A stretch of 17,328 nucleotides of DNA from positions 1 through 17,328 of the forward strand of contig CAZDYP010000112.1 in assembly GCA_964509505.1 (NCBI GenBank), written 5' to 3'. A program made the translations under genes and the position numbers. Positions within the stretch are counted from its first letter, which is position 1, and the number at the start of each line of letters is the position of its first letter. This DNA is from CAZDYP01 sp964509505. Lineage in GTDB: Bacteria; Chloroflexota; Anaerolineae; JACRMK01. The notes below the pieces were generated by a model. That model saw only the letters and a list, made by a program, of their open reading frames with translations. It was not told where the DNA came from and ran no database searches. Of this stretch, positions 1 to 7,378 are shown piece by piece.

Positions 1-604
1 GCTGGCTCGGATCAATTTTGCTGAGACGCAGCAACGTTTGGTTCGCCAGATATTGGAGCTCTTGCTCCGACCACGCTATCACTGGACGCAACGCCTGAGC
101 TTGTTGAATGGTCTCTGCGACCAACAACATGCTCGGCGGCGTCTTGCTGTTCGGTGAAGCCAAGCCGCCGCCACGCCCGCTCGCATCAGGCATCAAGAGC
201 GACTGCGGCGTCGGGGACGGCGCGGGTGTGGGCGCGGGCGGCGCTTTGGGCAAACCCAGTAACTGCCGCACCTGCTCGTCGAGTTTGCGAACACCTTCCA
301 GCTCGTCTTGAATCTGTTTCACTTCATCCGACAACGCTTTCACGTCATCTTGTTGCGTCAGAATCGTCGAGCGCATACCGCGACTACGTTCAAACTCGAT
401 TTGCTGTTCGTGCGCCAGCTGCTCATAGCGTTCTGCCAAGCGTTGATAACGCACGACGAAATACGCCGTAACGAACACCAACGCGCCCATCAACAGCAGC
501 AGCGATGGCAACAACCAACGCGGCAGCGACAGGCTGATGGGCGGGCTGTCGTTATGCGGAATGACCAGCACGGTGAAATTACGGTCTCGCTTGTGGCGCG
601 ACAA
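1..604 (-). CDS. Membrane-anchored cell-wall peptidase (M23-like), N-terminal part
   Basis: This gene runs off the left edge; 201 residues are visible and no stop is reached. It starts with TTG at 604, five bases after a strong AAGGAGG (610-616). No ATG competes near that site. Visible order: a short basic head; a VLVIPHNDSPP-like stretch at residues 12-22; one membrane span at about 30-51; a charged coiled-coil-like segment at about 52-118; a Pro/Ala-rich linker at about 120-160; then the start of another helical region. A basic tail, a 'PH' segment, one membrane helix and a coiled coil are typical of M23 (LytM/NlpD-type) peptidoglycan endopeptidases or their activators. The catalytic domain would lie beyond the window, so the assignment rests on N-terminal architecture only. 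It could instead be another membrane-anchored coiled-coil envelope protein. It lies 69 bases downstream of the ABC exporter gene but has its own promoter. Confidence 0.6.
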   Translation of the reverse strand, partial: MSRHKRDRNFTVLVIPHNDSPPISLSLPRWLLPSLLLLMGALVFVTAYFVVRYQRLAERYEQLAHEQQIEFERSRGMRSTILTQQDDVKALSDEVKQIQDELEGVRKLDEQVRQLLGLPKAPPAPTPAPSPTPQSLLMPDASGRGGGLASPNSKTPPSMLLVAETIQQAQALRPVIAWSEQELQYLANQTLLRLSKIDPSQ

Positions 605-632
605 ATTTGCCTCCTTGCGTTATGCGGCAAGG

Positions 633-661
633 ATATTAAATGCAAGTGGGGGGGGTGTCAA
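633..661 (-). promoter_or_regulatory. Sigma70-type promoter for the M23-like gene
   Basis: On the minus strand, TTGACA (656-661) is followed by a 17-base spacer and TAATAT (633-638). The TTG start at 604 lies about 29 bases beyond the -10 box, with AAGGAGG in between. The spacer contains a run of eight C residues (G on the plus strand, 648-655), which makes its length potentially unstable. Confidence 0.7.
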
Positions 662-673
662 ACATTTACCCAT

Positions 674-2539
674 TCACGCCTCCACCAGCTCCGCCAGCCC
701 TCGCGCTTGTTCTTCGCGCCGAAAGCTCATCGTGTAGAGGCTGTAATACGCGCCGTGCTGCGCGAGCAGTTCGGCATGGGTGCCGCGCTCGACGATGCGC
801 CCATTGTGAATGACGACGATCTGATGCGCTTGCGTGATAGTGCTAAGGCGATGCGCGATGACGAAGGAGGTGCGCCCTTGCAGCAATTGCTCCAACGCGC
901 GTTGGATGATTTGCTCGGTGTGGGTGTCAATCGAGGAGGTCGCTTCGTCGAGGATGAGGATGCGTGGATTGGCAAGCAACGCGCGCGCAAACGAAATGAG
1001 CTGCCGCTGTCCTACCGACAGCGTGACGCCGCCCTCACCTACCACCGTCTCGTAACCTTGCGGCAACTGCCTGATGAACTCATGCGCGCCAACGGTTTGC
1101 GCGGCGGCTATGACCTCCTCATCCGTCGCATCCAATCGCCCGAAGCGAATGTTCTCTTTGATGGCGCCGCTGAACAGGAATGTCGTTTGCAACACGACCC
1201 CCATCTGACGCCGCAACGATTCCCGCGTCACCTTGCGAATGTCGTGACTGTCAATTGTAATGTGTCCTTGCTTCACATCATAGAAACGACTAAGCAACGC
1301 GACGAGCGAGCTCTTGCCCGCGCCTGTCTCGCCAACAAACGCAACCATTTGACCGGGTGGCACATCGAGGCAGATGTCGTGCAGCACCGTGAGGCCGTCG
1401 CTGTATCCGAAATTCACATGTTCCGCTTTGACGTGACCGACGATAGGCGGCAATTCAATCGCATTGGGGTCTTCGAGGATGTCAGGCTTGGTATCGAGCA
1501 ACTCGATGATGCGCTCGCCGCTCGCCATCGTCGCCTGCAAGGTGTTATAGCGCTGCGTTAGATCGCGTATAGGATCGAAGAAGCGGTCCACGTACAAGAC
1601 CATCGCCACCAACACGCCTGCCGTCAGATTGCCTTGCAACACGGCGATGCCGCCAACGCCGACGACGAGCGCCGTCGCCAACGAACCGATGATGTCAATC
1701 GCAGGGAAGAACAGAGCAGCTAGTTTCGCGGCGTACAGATTCGCCTCGAAATGGTCACGGTTCAGTCGCTCGAAGTAAGCCGCGTTCACCGCTTCGCGCA
1801 CAAACGCCTGCACGACGCGCACGCCCGTGATGTTCTCGTTGAGATTGGCGTTGACGATGGCGATTCTGCGCCGCACCTGCCGATACGCTTCGCGCGCTCG
1901 CGTGCGCCAGAGCAACGTGACGACCACCATGAGCGGCAACACCGTAAACGTCAGTGCCGAGAGTTGCCAATTGAGCGAGAGCATCGCTATCACGATGCCA
2001 ATCAACACCAGCACATCGCTGAACACACCGACAATCGCCCACGTCACGAACTCTTGCATCACGCCCACATCGCCGATGACGCGCGAGATGATACGCCCAA
2101 CTTCGTAACGATCGTAGAACGAGAGCGTGAGCGCTTGCAGATGCGCGAAGAGGCGTGTGCGCAGCGTGTAGATGAGGTTCTGCCCCACCCATGACATGGT
2201 GTAAATCTGCGCGAAGTTCGCGACCCAATTGAGCGCCGCCGCCGCCAGAAACGCGACGACCATCTGACCTAAAAACACGAGATTGCTGTTAGCGATACCT
2301 TCGTCAATCGCCAGCTGAATCAGGTAGGGTCCCGCCAAGCCCGATGCTGCGCGCACCAACATCACCCCAAACGCAAAAAGGATGTGTTTGCGGTAGGGCA
2401 ACAGGTATTCCATCAGTCGCGTCATGATACGCGCATCATACGCCTTGCCCAGAATGTCGTCGGAATCGGAGAGACGCCCAGCGCCGCTCATAGCGCCGCC
2501 GCGCCCCGCGCCCATCCCTACTGCTGCTCGCATACCCAT
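674..2539 (-). CDS. ABC exporter, fused membrane and ATPase domains (MsbA/BmrA-type half transporter)
   Basis: The protein is 621 residues from ATG 2539. An exporter transmembrane domain with about six helices (residues ~40-320) precedes a complete nucleotide-binding domain. Visible motifs are Walker A GETGAGKS (403-410), signature LSVGQ (507-511), Walker B ending LDEA (D531, E532) and the H-loop histidine (H563). One transmembrane domain plus one ATPase is a half transporter that works as a dimer in the cytoplasmic membrane. Substrate cannot be told from sequence; lipids, peptides and drugs are common for the family. The reading frame stays open upstream to a GTG at 2617, but those 26 codons come mostly from an inserted repeat element. 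ATG 2539 has AGGA six bases upstream and is preferred. The N-terminus is a Gly/Met/Ala-rich stretch before the first helix. Transcription probably starts near 2698 and crosses the repeat element. Confidence 0.93.
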   Translation of the reverse strand: MGMRAAVGMGAGRGGAMSGAGRLSDSDDILGKAYDARIMTRLMEYLLPYRKHILFAFGVMLVRAASGLAGPYLIQLAIDEGIANSNLVFLGQMVVAFLAAAALNWVANFAQIYTMSWVGQNLIYTLRTRLFAHLQALTLSFYDRYEVGRIISRVIGDVGVMQEFVTWAIVGVFSDVLVLIGIVIAMLSLNWQLSALTFTVLPLMVVVTLLWRTRAREAYRQVRRRIAIVNANLNENITGVRVVQAFVREAVNAAYFERLNRDHFEANLYAAKLAALFFPAIDIIGSLATALVVGVGGIAVLQGNLTAGVLVAMVLYVDRFFDPIRDLTQRYNTLQATMASGERIIELLDTKPDILEDPNAIELPPIVGHVKAEHVNFGYSDGLTVLHDICLDVPPGQMVAFVGETGAGKSSLVALLSRFYDVKQGHITIDSHDIRKVTRESLRRQMGVVLQTTFLFSGAIKENIRFGRLDATDEEVIAAAQTVGAHEFIRQLPQGYETVVGEGGVTLSVGQRQLISFARALLANPRILILDEATSSIDTHTEQIIQRALEQLLQGRTSFVIAHRLSTITQAHQIVVIHNGRIVERGTHAELLAQHGAYYSLYTMSFRREEQARGLAELVEA

Positions 2540-2563
2540 ACCTGTTCCTGCTTGAGTTAATAT

Positions 2564-2682
2564 GGCTCTACCGACTTGAGTGTAAAATGACTCACGCGAG
2601 ACTCCTGTTAGTCGCACATCCCGCGCCCGATGGTGGATGTGTCCATCCGCCTTGAGCGTTCTACAACAAAACCAGCAGGGCC
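2564..2682 (-). mobile_element. MITE-like element, copy 1 (119 bp) with perfect 8-bp target duplication
   Basis: The left end is GGCTCTACCGACTT (2564-2577); the right end, read inward, is GGCCCTGCTGGTTT (2682-2669). These are imperfect inverted ends. The element is flanked exactly by GTTAATAT at 2556-2563 and again at 2683-2690, a perfect 8-bp direct repeat abutting both ends. Internally it can fold a compound hairpin: ACGCGA (2594-2599) with CCGCGC (2621-2626), enclosing GACT/AGTC around CCTGTT. A second hairpin lies over GGTGGATG/CATCCGCC. No transposase is encoded. Related copies lie at 5860-5984 and 12487-12549. It sits between the likely promoter and the start codon of the ABC exporter, in its 5' leader. 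Confidence 0.8.
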
Positions 2683-2704
2683 GTTAATATTTACAACCGC
2701 GCGG

Positions 2705-2734
2705 ATTATACGAGAGGCATAGGGACAACGTCAA
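2705..2734 (-). promoter_or_regulatory. Sigma70-type promoter for the ABC exporter
   Basis: On the minus strand, TTGACG (2729-2734), an 18-base spacer and a consensus TATAAT (2705-2710) point towards the ABC exporter. The predicted start of transcription near 2698 leaves a leader of about 160 bases, of which 119 are the inserted MITE-like element. Confidence 0.65.
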
Positions 2735-2875
2735 ACATTTTACGCCATCAACTCCGTCAAAAGTTTATTAAAAGCATGTGAGCGACGCATTTTCAAAACA
2801 GCTCTAGGTGTCCAGTTCAATCGTTCAATGCTCAGCCGCTACCTCACCTGTTTCGCGCCTACCCAGCTCACACCG

Positions 2876-2881
2876 TATAAT
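2876..2881 (+). promoter_or_regulatory. Possible -10 box for the aminotransferase
   Basis: A perfect TATAAT lies 23 bases before ATG 2905 on the plus strand. No good -35 hexamer is seen at 16-19 bases upstream; TTCGCG at 2852-2857 is poor. The leader would be very short. Together with the minus-strand promoter at 2705-2734, the 222-base gap 2683-2904 is a divergent promoter region; nothing else was recognised in it. Confidence 0.4.
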
Positions 2882-2904
2882 CACTTCTAAAATTGCGAGG
2901 CTAC

Positions 2905-4071
2905 ATGACCTTTAGTTACACTGCTCCCCTTCCCAAAGACTTGTTTCTCATCAACCCCGACATCGCCTTCCTCAATCACGGCTCCTTCGGAGCCACCCCC
3001 CGCGCCGTGTTCGAGAAATATCAATGGTGGCAACGCGAACTCGAACATCAACCCGTCGAATTTCTCGGACGCCGCATCACAGGCTTGTTGCGCGAAGCGC
3101 GCGAAAGTCTCGCTGCCTTCATTCACACCCAAGCCGACAATCTTGTGTATGTGCAGAACGCGACGACGGGTTTGAACATCGTCGCGCGCAGTTTGCCGCT
3201 CAAAGCAGGCGATGAAATTCTCACGACCGATCACGAGTATGGCGCGTTGGATCGCACCTGGCATTTCGTGCGCAAGAAAACAGGCGCCATCTACAAACAT
3301 CAAACGATTCCGTTGCCCGTCACCACCGCCGACGATTTCATCGCGCGTGTGTGGGCTGGCGTGACGCCACGCACGCGCGTCCTGTTTCTCAGTCACATCA
3401 CCTCGCCGACCGCGCTCATCTTCCCGCTCACAGAGTTGTGTCGCCGCGCGCGTGAAGCAGGCATCATCAGCGTGATTGATGGGGCTCACGCTATCGGGCA
3501 AATTCCACTTGAGATGGAAAATATCGGGGCAGATTTTTATGTGAGCAACGCACACAAATGGCTTTGTAGTCCGAAGGGGGCTGCATTTTTGTATGCGCGC
3601 CCCGATAAACAACCTTTGCTGGAACCGCTCATTGTCAGTTGGGGTTACGAAGCGCGCGACCCCAGCGGTTCGCAGTTCATTGACGAGCAGGAAATGACAG
3701 GCACACGCGACAGCGCCGCCTATCTGTCTGTGCCAACGGCGATTGAGTTTGTCCAACAACACGATTGGAACAAGGTGCGGTTGCAATGTCATACGCTCGC
3801 GCAATATGCGCGCCAACGCATCAGCGCACTGACGGGCTTGCCTCCCCTCAGTCCCGATTCGACCGATTGGTATATGCAAATGGTCACCATACCGTTGCCG
3901 CCTTGTGATACCAAGCGCGTCAAAGCGCAACTCTACGATGAGTTCGGCGTCGAGGCGCCGCTGGTCGAATGGCAAGGCAAACCGTTCATCCGCGTTTCGA
4001 TTCAAGCATACAACACGCAGGAGGACGTGGAGCGTTTGCTTGCGGCGTTGCCGCGTGTGTTGGATGCGTAA
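2905..4071 (+). CDS. Class V PLP-dependent aminotransferase (isopenicillin N epimerase / cysteine desulfurase-like)
   Basis: The protein is 388 residues from ATG 2905, four bases after GCGAGG; a TTG at 2893 in the same frame has no better site. The fold is class V (Fold type I): an N-terminal FLNHGSFGATP segment, the cofactor aspartate in VIDGAHAIGQ (D192, H195), and the Schiff-base lysine in SNAHKWLCSPKG (K218). The HGSFG start and the SNAHKWL lysine motif are typical of the isopenicillin N epimerase-like branch rather than true cysteine desulfurases. I see no catalytic cysteine loop of the NifS/SufS kind. Members act in the cytoplasm on amino acids as epimerases, lyases or transaminases; the substrate here is unknown. 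It is a single gene, transcribed towards glpD and ending at a shared hairpin terminator. Confidence 0.9.
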   Translation: MTFSYTAPLPKDLFLINPDIAFLNHGSFGATPRAVFEKYQWWQRELEHQPVEFLGRRITGLLREARESLAAFIHTQADNLVYVQNATTGLNIVARSLPLKAGDEILTTDHEYGALDRTWHFVRKKTGAIYKHQTIPLPVTTADDFIARVWAGVTPRTRVLFLSHITSPTALIFPLTELCRRAREAGIISVIDGAHAIGQIPLEMENIGADFYVSNAHKWLCSPKGAAFLYARPDKQPLLEPLIVSWGYEARDPSGSQFIDEQEMTGTRDSAAYLSVPTAIEFVQQHDWNKVRLQCHTLAQYARQRISALTGLPPLSPDSTDWYMQMVTIPLPPCDTKRVKAQLYDEFGVEAPLVEWQGKPFIRVSIQAYNTQEDVERLLAALPRVLDA

Positions 4072-4075
4072 AACA

Positions 4076-4112
4076 AAAGACTTCCGCCGTCTTCGAGACG
4101 GCGGAAGTCTTT
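4076..4112. terminator. Bidirectional hairpin terminator between the aminotransferase and glpD
   Basis: Perfect 17-bp stem: AAAGACTTCCGCCGTCT (4076-4092), loop TCG, and its exact complement 4096-4112. The arms end in AAA and TTT, so the hairpin works in both directions. It starts 5 bases after the aminotransferase stop and lies 18 bases from the glpD stop. Confidence 0.85.
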
Positions 4113-4134
4113 GTCAGCTTGTTGCCTTGTCAGC
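4111..4134. repeat. Three 8-nt tandem units over the glpD stop codon
   Basis: Units TTGTCAGC (4111), TTGTTGCC (4119) and TTGTCAGC (4127) follow one another with period 8. The glpD stop (TCA on the plus strand, 4130-4132) is part of the last unit. The same arrangement recurs at other stop codons in this window. Confidence 0.55.
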
Positions 4135-5806
4135 CTTTCGCCCCTGCGCCATTCCCACTCACCTGCAACGTGAACAATCGTGAGCGCTCGTCGCGCCACG
4201 CGTCAATCTCGCGCTTCAGTCGCGCCTCATCCCACTTCAGACGCTCCGCAAAAATTTTGGCAACCGTATTGATCGCCGTCTCGTTGTCTGCTTGATGCGT
4301 AACCAAGCCGCTGCGTCGCACGAAGAAGTCGCTCAGACGTTGCGCCATCTCACGCTCGACCGCATACGCCGCTTGCGCCGCAATATCGGGCGCTTGCTTC
4401 GAGAGCCGCGCGCCGAGCTCGGGCTTGTCGTCAATCAGCGCCAACACCGCTTGATAGCGTGTGCCATACAAACGCACCAGCTGCTCGATTTGCGGAGGTT
4501 GCAATTCGTAGCGATGGGCAGCGGTACGCACAGCCTCATGGATGTACGCTTGCAGGTCCGCAAAGTCGCCGCCGGGCAAGGGCGTCTGTTTCGTGCGACA
4601 TGGTTTAAGCTCGTGACGTTGTAGCTTCTTTTGCGCGAGATTCACCACTTCCTCAGCGAGGCTGCGATACGCCGTCAGCTTGCCGCCCATGATGGAGATG
4701 AGACCGCGCACACCTTCTTCCTTTTCGTGGTCATGCACGAACGCGCGGCGCGACAGCGCGCCCGTCGTCCGTCCTCTTTGCATCGGCAACGCGCGCACAC
4801 CCGCATACGCATGTTGCACGTCTTCGGTGGTCAAATGCGCTTGGGGAAAAATCTGATTGACTTCGTTGAGCAAGTAACGCGCTTCCGCTTCGAGCGGGCG
4901 CACATCGTCTTGGTCGCCTGTGTATGGATCGTCGGTCGTGCCAATCAGCACCGCGCCAACCCAGGGCACGACGAAATATGGACGCCCATCACTCTTCGCT
5001 TCGATGTAAATCGCGTGACGCGGCGCGTGGGCAAAGGGCGAGACGACCAGGTGGGTGCCTTTCGTCGGAAAGATACGTTGGGGTTCGTGTGGATTATGCA
5101 AACGCAGCACACGGTCAGCCCATGGTCCGCCGACGTTGACGACCAACTTGGCGCGCCACTCATATTCCTTGTCTGTCAATGTCTCGCGCACACGCACACC
5201 CTCAACCGATTTTGCGTTGCCAAGAAAACCAATCACTTCAGTATAGTTACGGACGTATGCGCCCTCCTCGCGCGCCGCAATGGCATTCGCCAGACACAAC
5301 CGCTCGGGCCAATCCACCTGCGCATCGTAATACTGCACGCCGCCCAACAACCCATTGGGATCAAGCCCTGGTTCCAGCGCCAACACCTCTTGCGCGCTCA
5401 GGCGTTTGTAGCGCGGCAGGCTCTTGTTGTACGACAGCACATCGTAAAAAATCATGCCGAGATTGACAAGCAGCGGTCCTCGCTGGTGATGTTTGTAAAT
5501 CGGAATGACGAACGGCAAGGGACGCACCAGGTGTGGCGCGACGCGCAGCAACACCTCGCGCTCTTGCAACGATTCAAAGACCAAATTGAATTCAAAATGT
5601 TCGAGATAACGCAAGCCGCCGTGAATAAGGCGCGTCGGCGTCTGTGTCGTGCCTGAGGCAAAATCGTTCTTTTCCAACAATGCGACCTTCAAGCCCCGTT
5701 GCGCCGCATCACGCGCCACCCCGACGCCATTGATGCCCCCGCCAATCACAATCAGATCATACACGCCATCCTGCATCCAATTTTGACGAGCTTGTGCGAC
5801 TGCCAT
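4130..5806 (-). CDS. glpD: Aerobic glycerol-3-phosphate dehydrogenase
   Basis: The protein is 558 residues, close to the usual ~500-570. It oxidises sn-glycerol-3-phosphate to dihydroxyacetone phosphate with FAD and gives electrons to membrane quinone. Visible: an N-terminal FAD-binding Rossmann motif IGGGINGVG (G22, G24, G27), the family block LIHGGLRYLEHFEF, a TKGTHLVV segment, WVGAVLIGTTD, and GGKLTAYRSLAEE in the C-terminal half of the FAD domain, followed by the helical C-terminal domain. ATG 5806 is preceded by GAGGTG at a 5-base spacing. A MITE-like element lies 54 bases upstream, and a glycerophosphodiesterase remnant directly beyond it. A glycerol-3-phosphate type ABC importer operon lies 7 kb away on the same strand. 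Confidence 0.95.
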   Translation of the reverse strand: MAVAQARQNWMQDGVYDLIVIGGGINGVGVARDAAQRGLKVALLEKNDFASGTTQTPTRLIHGGLRYLEHFEFNLVFESLQEREVLLRVAPHLVRPLPFVIPIYKHHQRGPLLVNLGMIFYDVLSYNKSLPRYKRLSAQEVLALEPGLDPNGLLGGVQYYDAQVDWPERLCLANAIAAREEGAYVRNYTEVIGFLGNAKSVEGVRVRETLTDKEYEWRAKLVVNVGGPWADRVLRLHNPHEPQRIFPTKGTHLVVSPFAHAPRHAIYIEAKSDGRPYFVVPWVGAVLIGTTDDPYTGDQDDVRPLEAEARYLLNEVNQIFPQAHLTTEDVQHAYAGVRALPMQRGRTTGALSRRAFVHDHEKEEGVRGLISIMGGKLTAYRSLAEEVVNLAQKKLQRHELKPCRTKQTPLPGGDFADLQAYIHEAVRTAAHRYELQPPQIEQLVRLYGTRYQAVLALIDDKPELGARLSKQAPDIAAQAAYAVEREMAQRLSDFFVRRSGLVTHQADNETAINTVAKIFAERLKWDEARLKREIDAWRDERSRLFTLQVSGNGAGAKG

Positions 5807-5859
5807 AGTTCACCTCACAGAAGTAAAAAGGAGTAAGCGACTCGCCCATGACTGTTTAC

Positions 5860-5984
5860 GACTCTACCGACTTGAGTGGGCATGGCTCGCGCGGGACTCC
5901 TGTTAGTCACACATCCCGCGCCGGCTGGCGGATGTGTCCATCCGCCTTGAGCATCGGTGAAGCCACAGCAAAGCCAGAAGAGCC
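5860..5984 (-). mobile_element. MITE-like element, copy 2 (125 bp)
   Basis: The left end is GACTCTACCGACTT (5860-5873); the right end, read inward, is GGCTCTTCTGGCTT (5984-5971). The flanks are CTGTTTAC (5852-5859) and CTTTTTAC (5985-5992), an 8-bp direct repeat with one mismatch. Inside are a perfect GGCGGATG/CATCCGCC hairpin (5927-5946) and a compound hairpin GCGCGG (5889-5894) with CCGCGC (5916-5921) enclosing GACT/AGTC. The orientation relative to its downstream gene (glpD) is the same as in copy 1. Confidence 0.75.
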
Positions 5985-6020
5985 CTTTTTACTTCCTACT
6001 TTTTTACTCATTAGCCCTTT

Positions 6021-6269
6021 CAACACTTGCACTTGCGCAAACAGATTGCGGTCGGCTATCTCTTTCACCAGTTTTTCTTCGATGCTCGCGTAACGTCCTT
6101 GCGGCGGCGCTTTAATTTCGACTTCGACACGCACCGTGCTGTTCTTGAGCAACCCCACCACATCCGCCAAGGTTGGTACAACCTGACGTTCATACTTGCC
6201 GTCTTTGAACTTCGCCGCCGCATTGAACGCCTGCAGCTCGGCGAGCGTCTTATCTGCCACACGTCCCGA
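6021..6269 (-). pseudogene. Glycerophosphodiester phosphodiesterase fragment, truncated at both ends
   Basis: An open frame (5907-6341) contains about 83 residues that read like the middle of a GDPD/UgpQ TIM-barrel: GRVADKTLAELQAFNAAAKF, VPTLADVVGLLKN, VEVEIKAP and the helix SIEEKLVKEIADRNLF. The N-terminal HRG and E-N-T catalytic blocks are missing, since the cytochrome c terminator occupies that space. The C-terminal half of the barrel is missing too. The frame then runs into unrelated A-rich sequence and the MITE-like element. GDPD cleaves glycerophosphodiesters to sn-glycerol-3-phosphate plus an alcohol, so its location beside glpD makes sense as an ancestral pair. As it stands it cannot form an active enzyme. 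The domain identity is from recognition of these blocks, not from a search. Confidence 0.65.
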
Positions 6270-6301
6270 TAATTCCCCATCTATTAAACCACACAAACGC
6301 C

Positions 6302-6334
6302 AAGCGCGCCAAGTGATGAACACTTGACGCGCTT
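6302..6334 (-). terminator. Hairpin terminator of the cytochrome c gene
   Basis: AAGCGCG-C-CAAGTG (6302-6315), loop ATGAA, CACTTG-A-CGCGCTT (6321-6334): a 14-position stem with a single C/A mismatch, 37 bases past the cytochrome c stop. There is no long T-run after it. The GCGCG core resembles the terminators at 11415 and 12574. Confidence 0.6.
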
Positions 6335-6370
6335 GAGTCAAGCCATTTGCTATTTGCCCTCGGACATCAG

Positions 6371-7333
6371 CTACTTCGCATTCTTGACATATTCATACAG
6401 CGCCGTCAAATCGTTGTCGTCCATGCGCGAAGCGTTCAACCATGGCATTCGCTCGCCTAATTTCACACCGTTCGGACGCACGCCCGTGCGCATCATCTGC
6501 TTGAACTGTTCAGCGTTGATAGTGGACACCAGCGGGCGCGGGTCAGGCACGCCGAGAGGGTCTATGGCGCTCGGGGGCGTGCCAGTCATGTTGGGACCAT
6601 GGCAACCGCGACAGTCGCCAAACGTGGCGACATATTTGCCGTATTCCGCGTTCACGCCGCGCGCGGGCGCTTTGATCACATCTTTGTTGATGGGGTCAGG
6701 TGCGGGGAATATGCCTGCGCCAAAGAGGAGCGCGCCCAAGAAGTTGACGTTGTCGCCGCCTGCGGCTTGACTCTCAACTGGAGGTTGTGAGCGCAAGAAT
6801 GCGATGACTGCTTTGGTGTCGTCATCGCTCAACTGGCGGTAGGGCATGAGCGACATGAACACCGAAAGCGTACCGTCTTTGGTATAGCCATGTCGAATGG
6901 CGCGAAACAGTTCGCCGTCGGTGCGATCTTTCAACACGCCTGCGGGCGTGAGGTTCGACGCGACCATCGAGCCAATCGGCATCGGAATGTCTTTCGCCAA
7001 GTCGAAACCGCCGGTCAGTGGAAAATCTTGCTTGGCGCCATGACAACCAGTGCAACCAATGTACACGATGTACTTGCCGCGCGCGATTTGCTCCGCCGTC
7101 CCCTCGACTTTGAGGTTCGGCGCAGGCTCGGAGGTTGGCGCGTACATCACCGCCATGCCTTTGCCCCCGGCAAACGCGATCAATACAAACACGAGCGCGA
7201 GCAATGCGCTCACGACGACGGCGGGCCATTTGATGAACCAGCGCCGTTGCGAGCGAAACGCGCGCCACGTGAACCACGCCAACAACCCGACGAGCGCTAC
7301 CATGATCAACAGAACGACAAGATTACCCAACAC
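6371..7333 (-). CDS. Membrane-anchored di-haem cytochrome c
   Basis: The protein is 320 residues from GTG 7333, which has AAGGAGG (7339-7345) at a 5-base spacing. An in-frame TTG ten codons upstream lies before that site and is rejected. Two N-terminal membrane segments (about residues 2-22 and 36-56) anchor it. Two haem c attachment motifs follow: CTGCH (C94, C97, H98) and CRGCH (C241, C244, H245). Likely methionine ligands are in SLMPYRQL (M163) and RMPWLNASRM (M296). Each haem domain looks like a class I cytochrome c, arranged as in many alcohol dehydrogenase or quinol-oxidising electron carriers. It would face outside the cytoplasmic membrane and carry electrons; no oxidase or dehydrogenase partner is next to it. 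It is a single gene, with a palindrome just upstream and a hairpin just downstream. Confidence 0.9.
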   Translation of the reverse strand: MLGNLVVLLIMVALVGLLAWFTWRAFRSQRRWFIKWPAVVVSALLALVFVLIAFAGGKGMAVMYAPTSEPAPNLKVEGTAEQIARGKYIVYIGCTGCHGAKQDFPLTGGFDLAKDIPMPIGSMVASNLTPAGVLKDRTDGELFRAIRHGYTKDGTLSVFMSLMPYRQLSDDDTKAVIAFLRSQPPVESQAAGGDNVNFLGALLFGAGIFPAPDPINKDVIKAPARGVNAEYGKYVATFGDCRGCHGPNMTGTPPSAIDPLGVPDPRPLVSTINAEQFKQMMRTGVRPNGVKLGERMPWLNASRMDDNDLTALYEYVKNAK

Positions 7334-7378
7334 GAAAACCTCCTTGAGTTTTGTAGTCGTCAAACTTCTGCGGGTCTC

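Noticed and set aside
308..1561. 417-residue open frame on the plus strand
   Set aside because: It lies antisense to the M23-like gene and the ABC ATPase domain, has no recognisable domain and is rich in Arg/Gln/His, as expected for a shadow of GC-rich coding sequence.
2887..4005. 372-residue minus-strand frame
   Set aside because: It is antisense to the aminotransferase, which has complete PLP motifs; no domain was seen in the shadow.
4631..5656. 341-residue plus-strand frame
   Set aside because: It is antisense to glpD and has no recognisable motifs.
5821..5994. 11-bp inverted repeat AAGTAAAAAGG / CCTTTTTACTT as the ends of copy 2
   Set aside because: It is an exact inverted pair, but copies 1 and 3 lack it. 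The GGCTCT-type ends with 8-bp direct repeats explain all copies better; it is probably A/T-rich coincidence overlapping the target duplication.
5907..6341. Intact 144-residue gene
   Set aside because: Only the middle of a GDPD domain is present; the ends are terminator and MITE sequence, so it is treated as a pseudogene.
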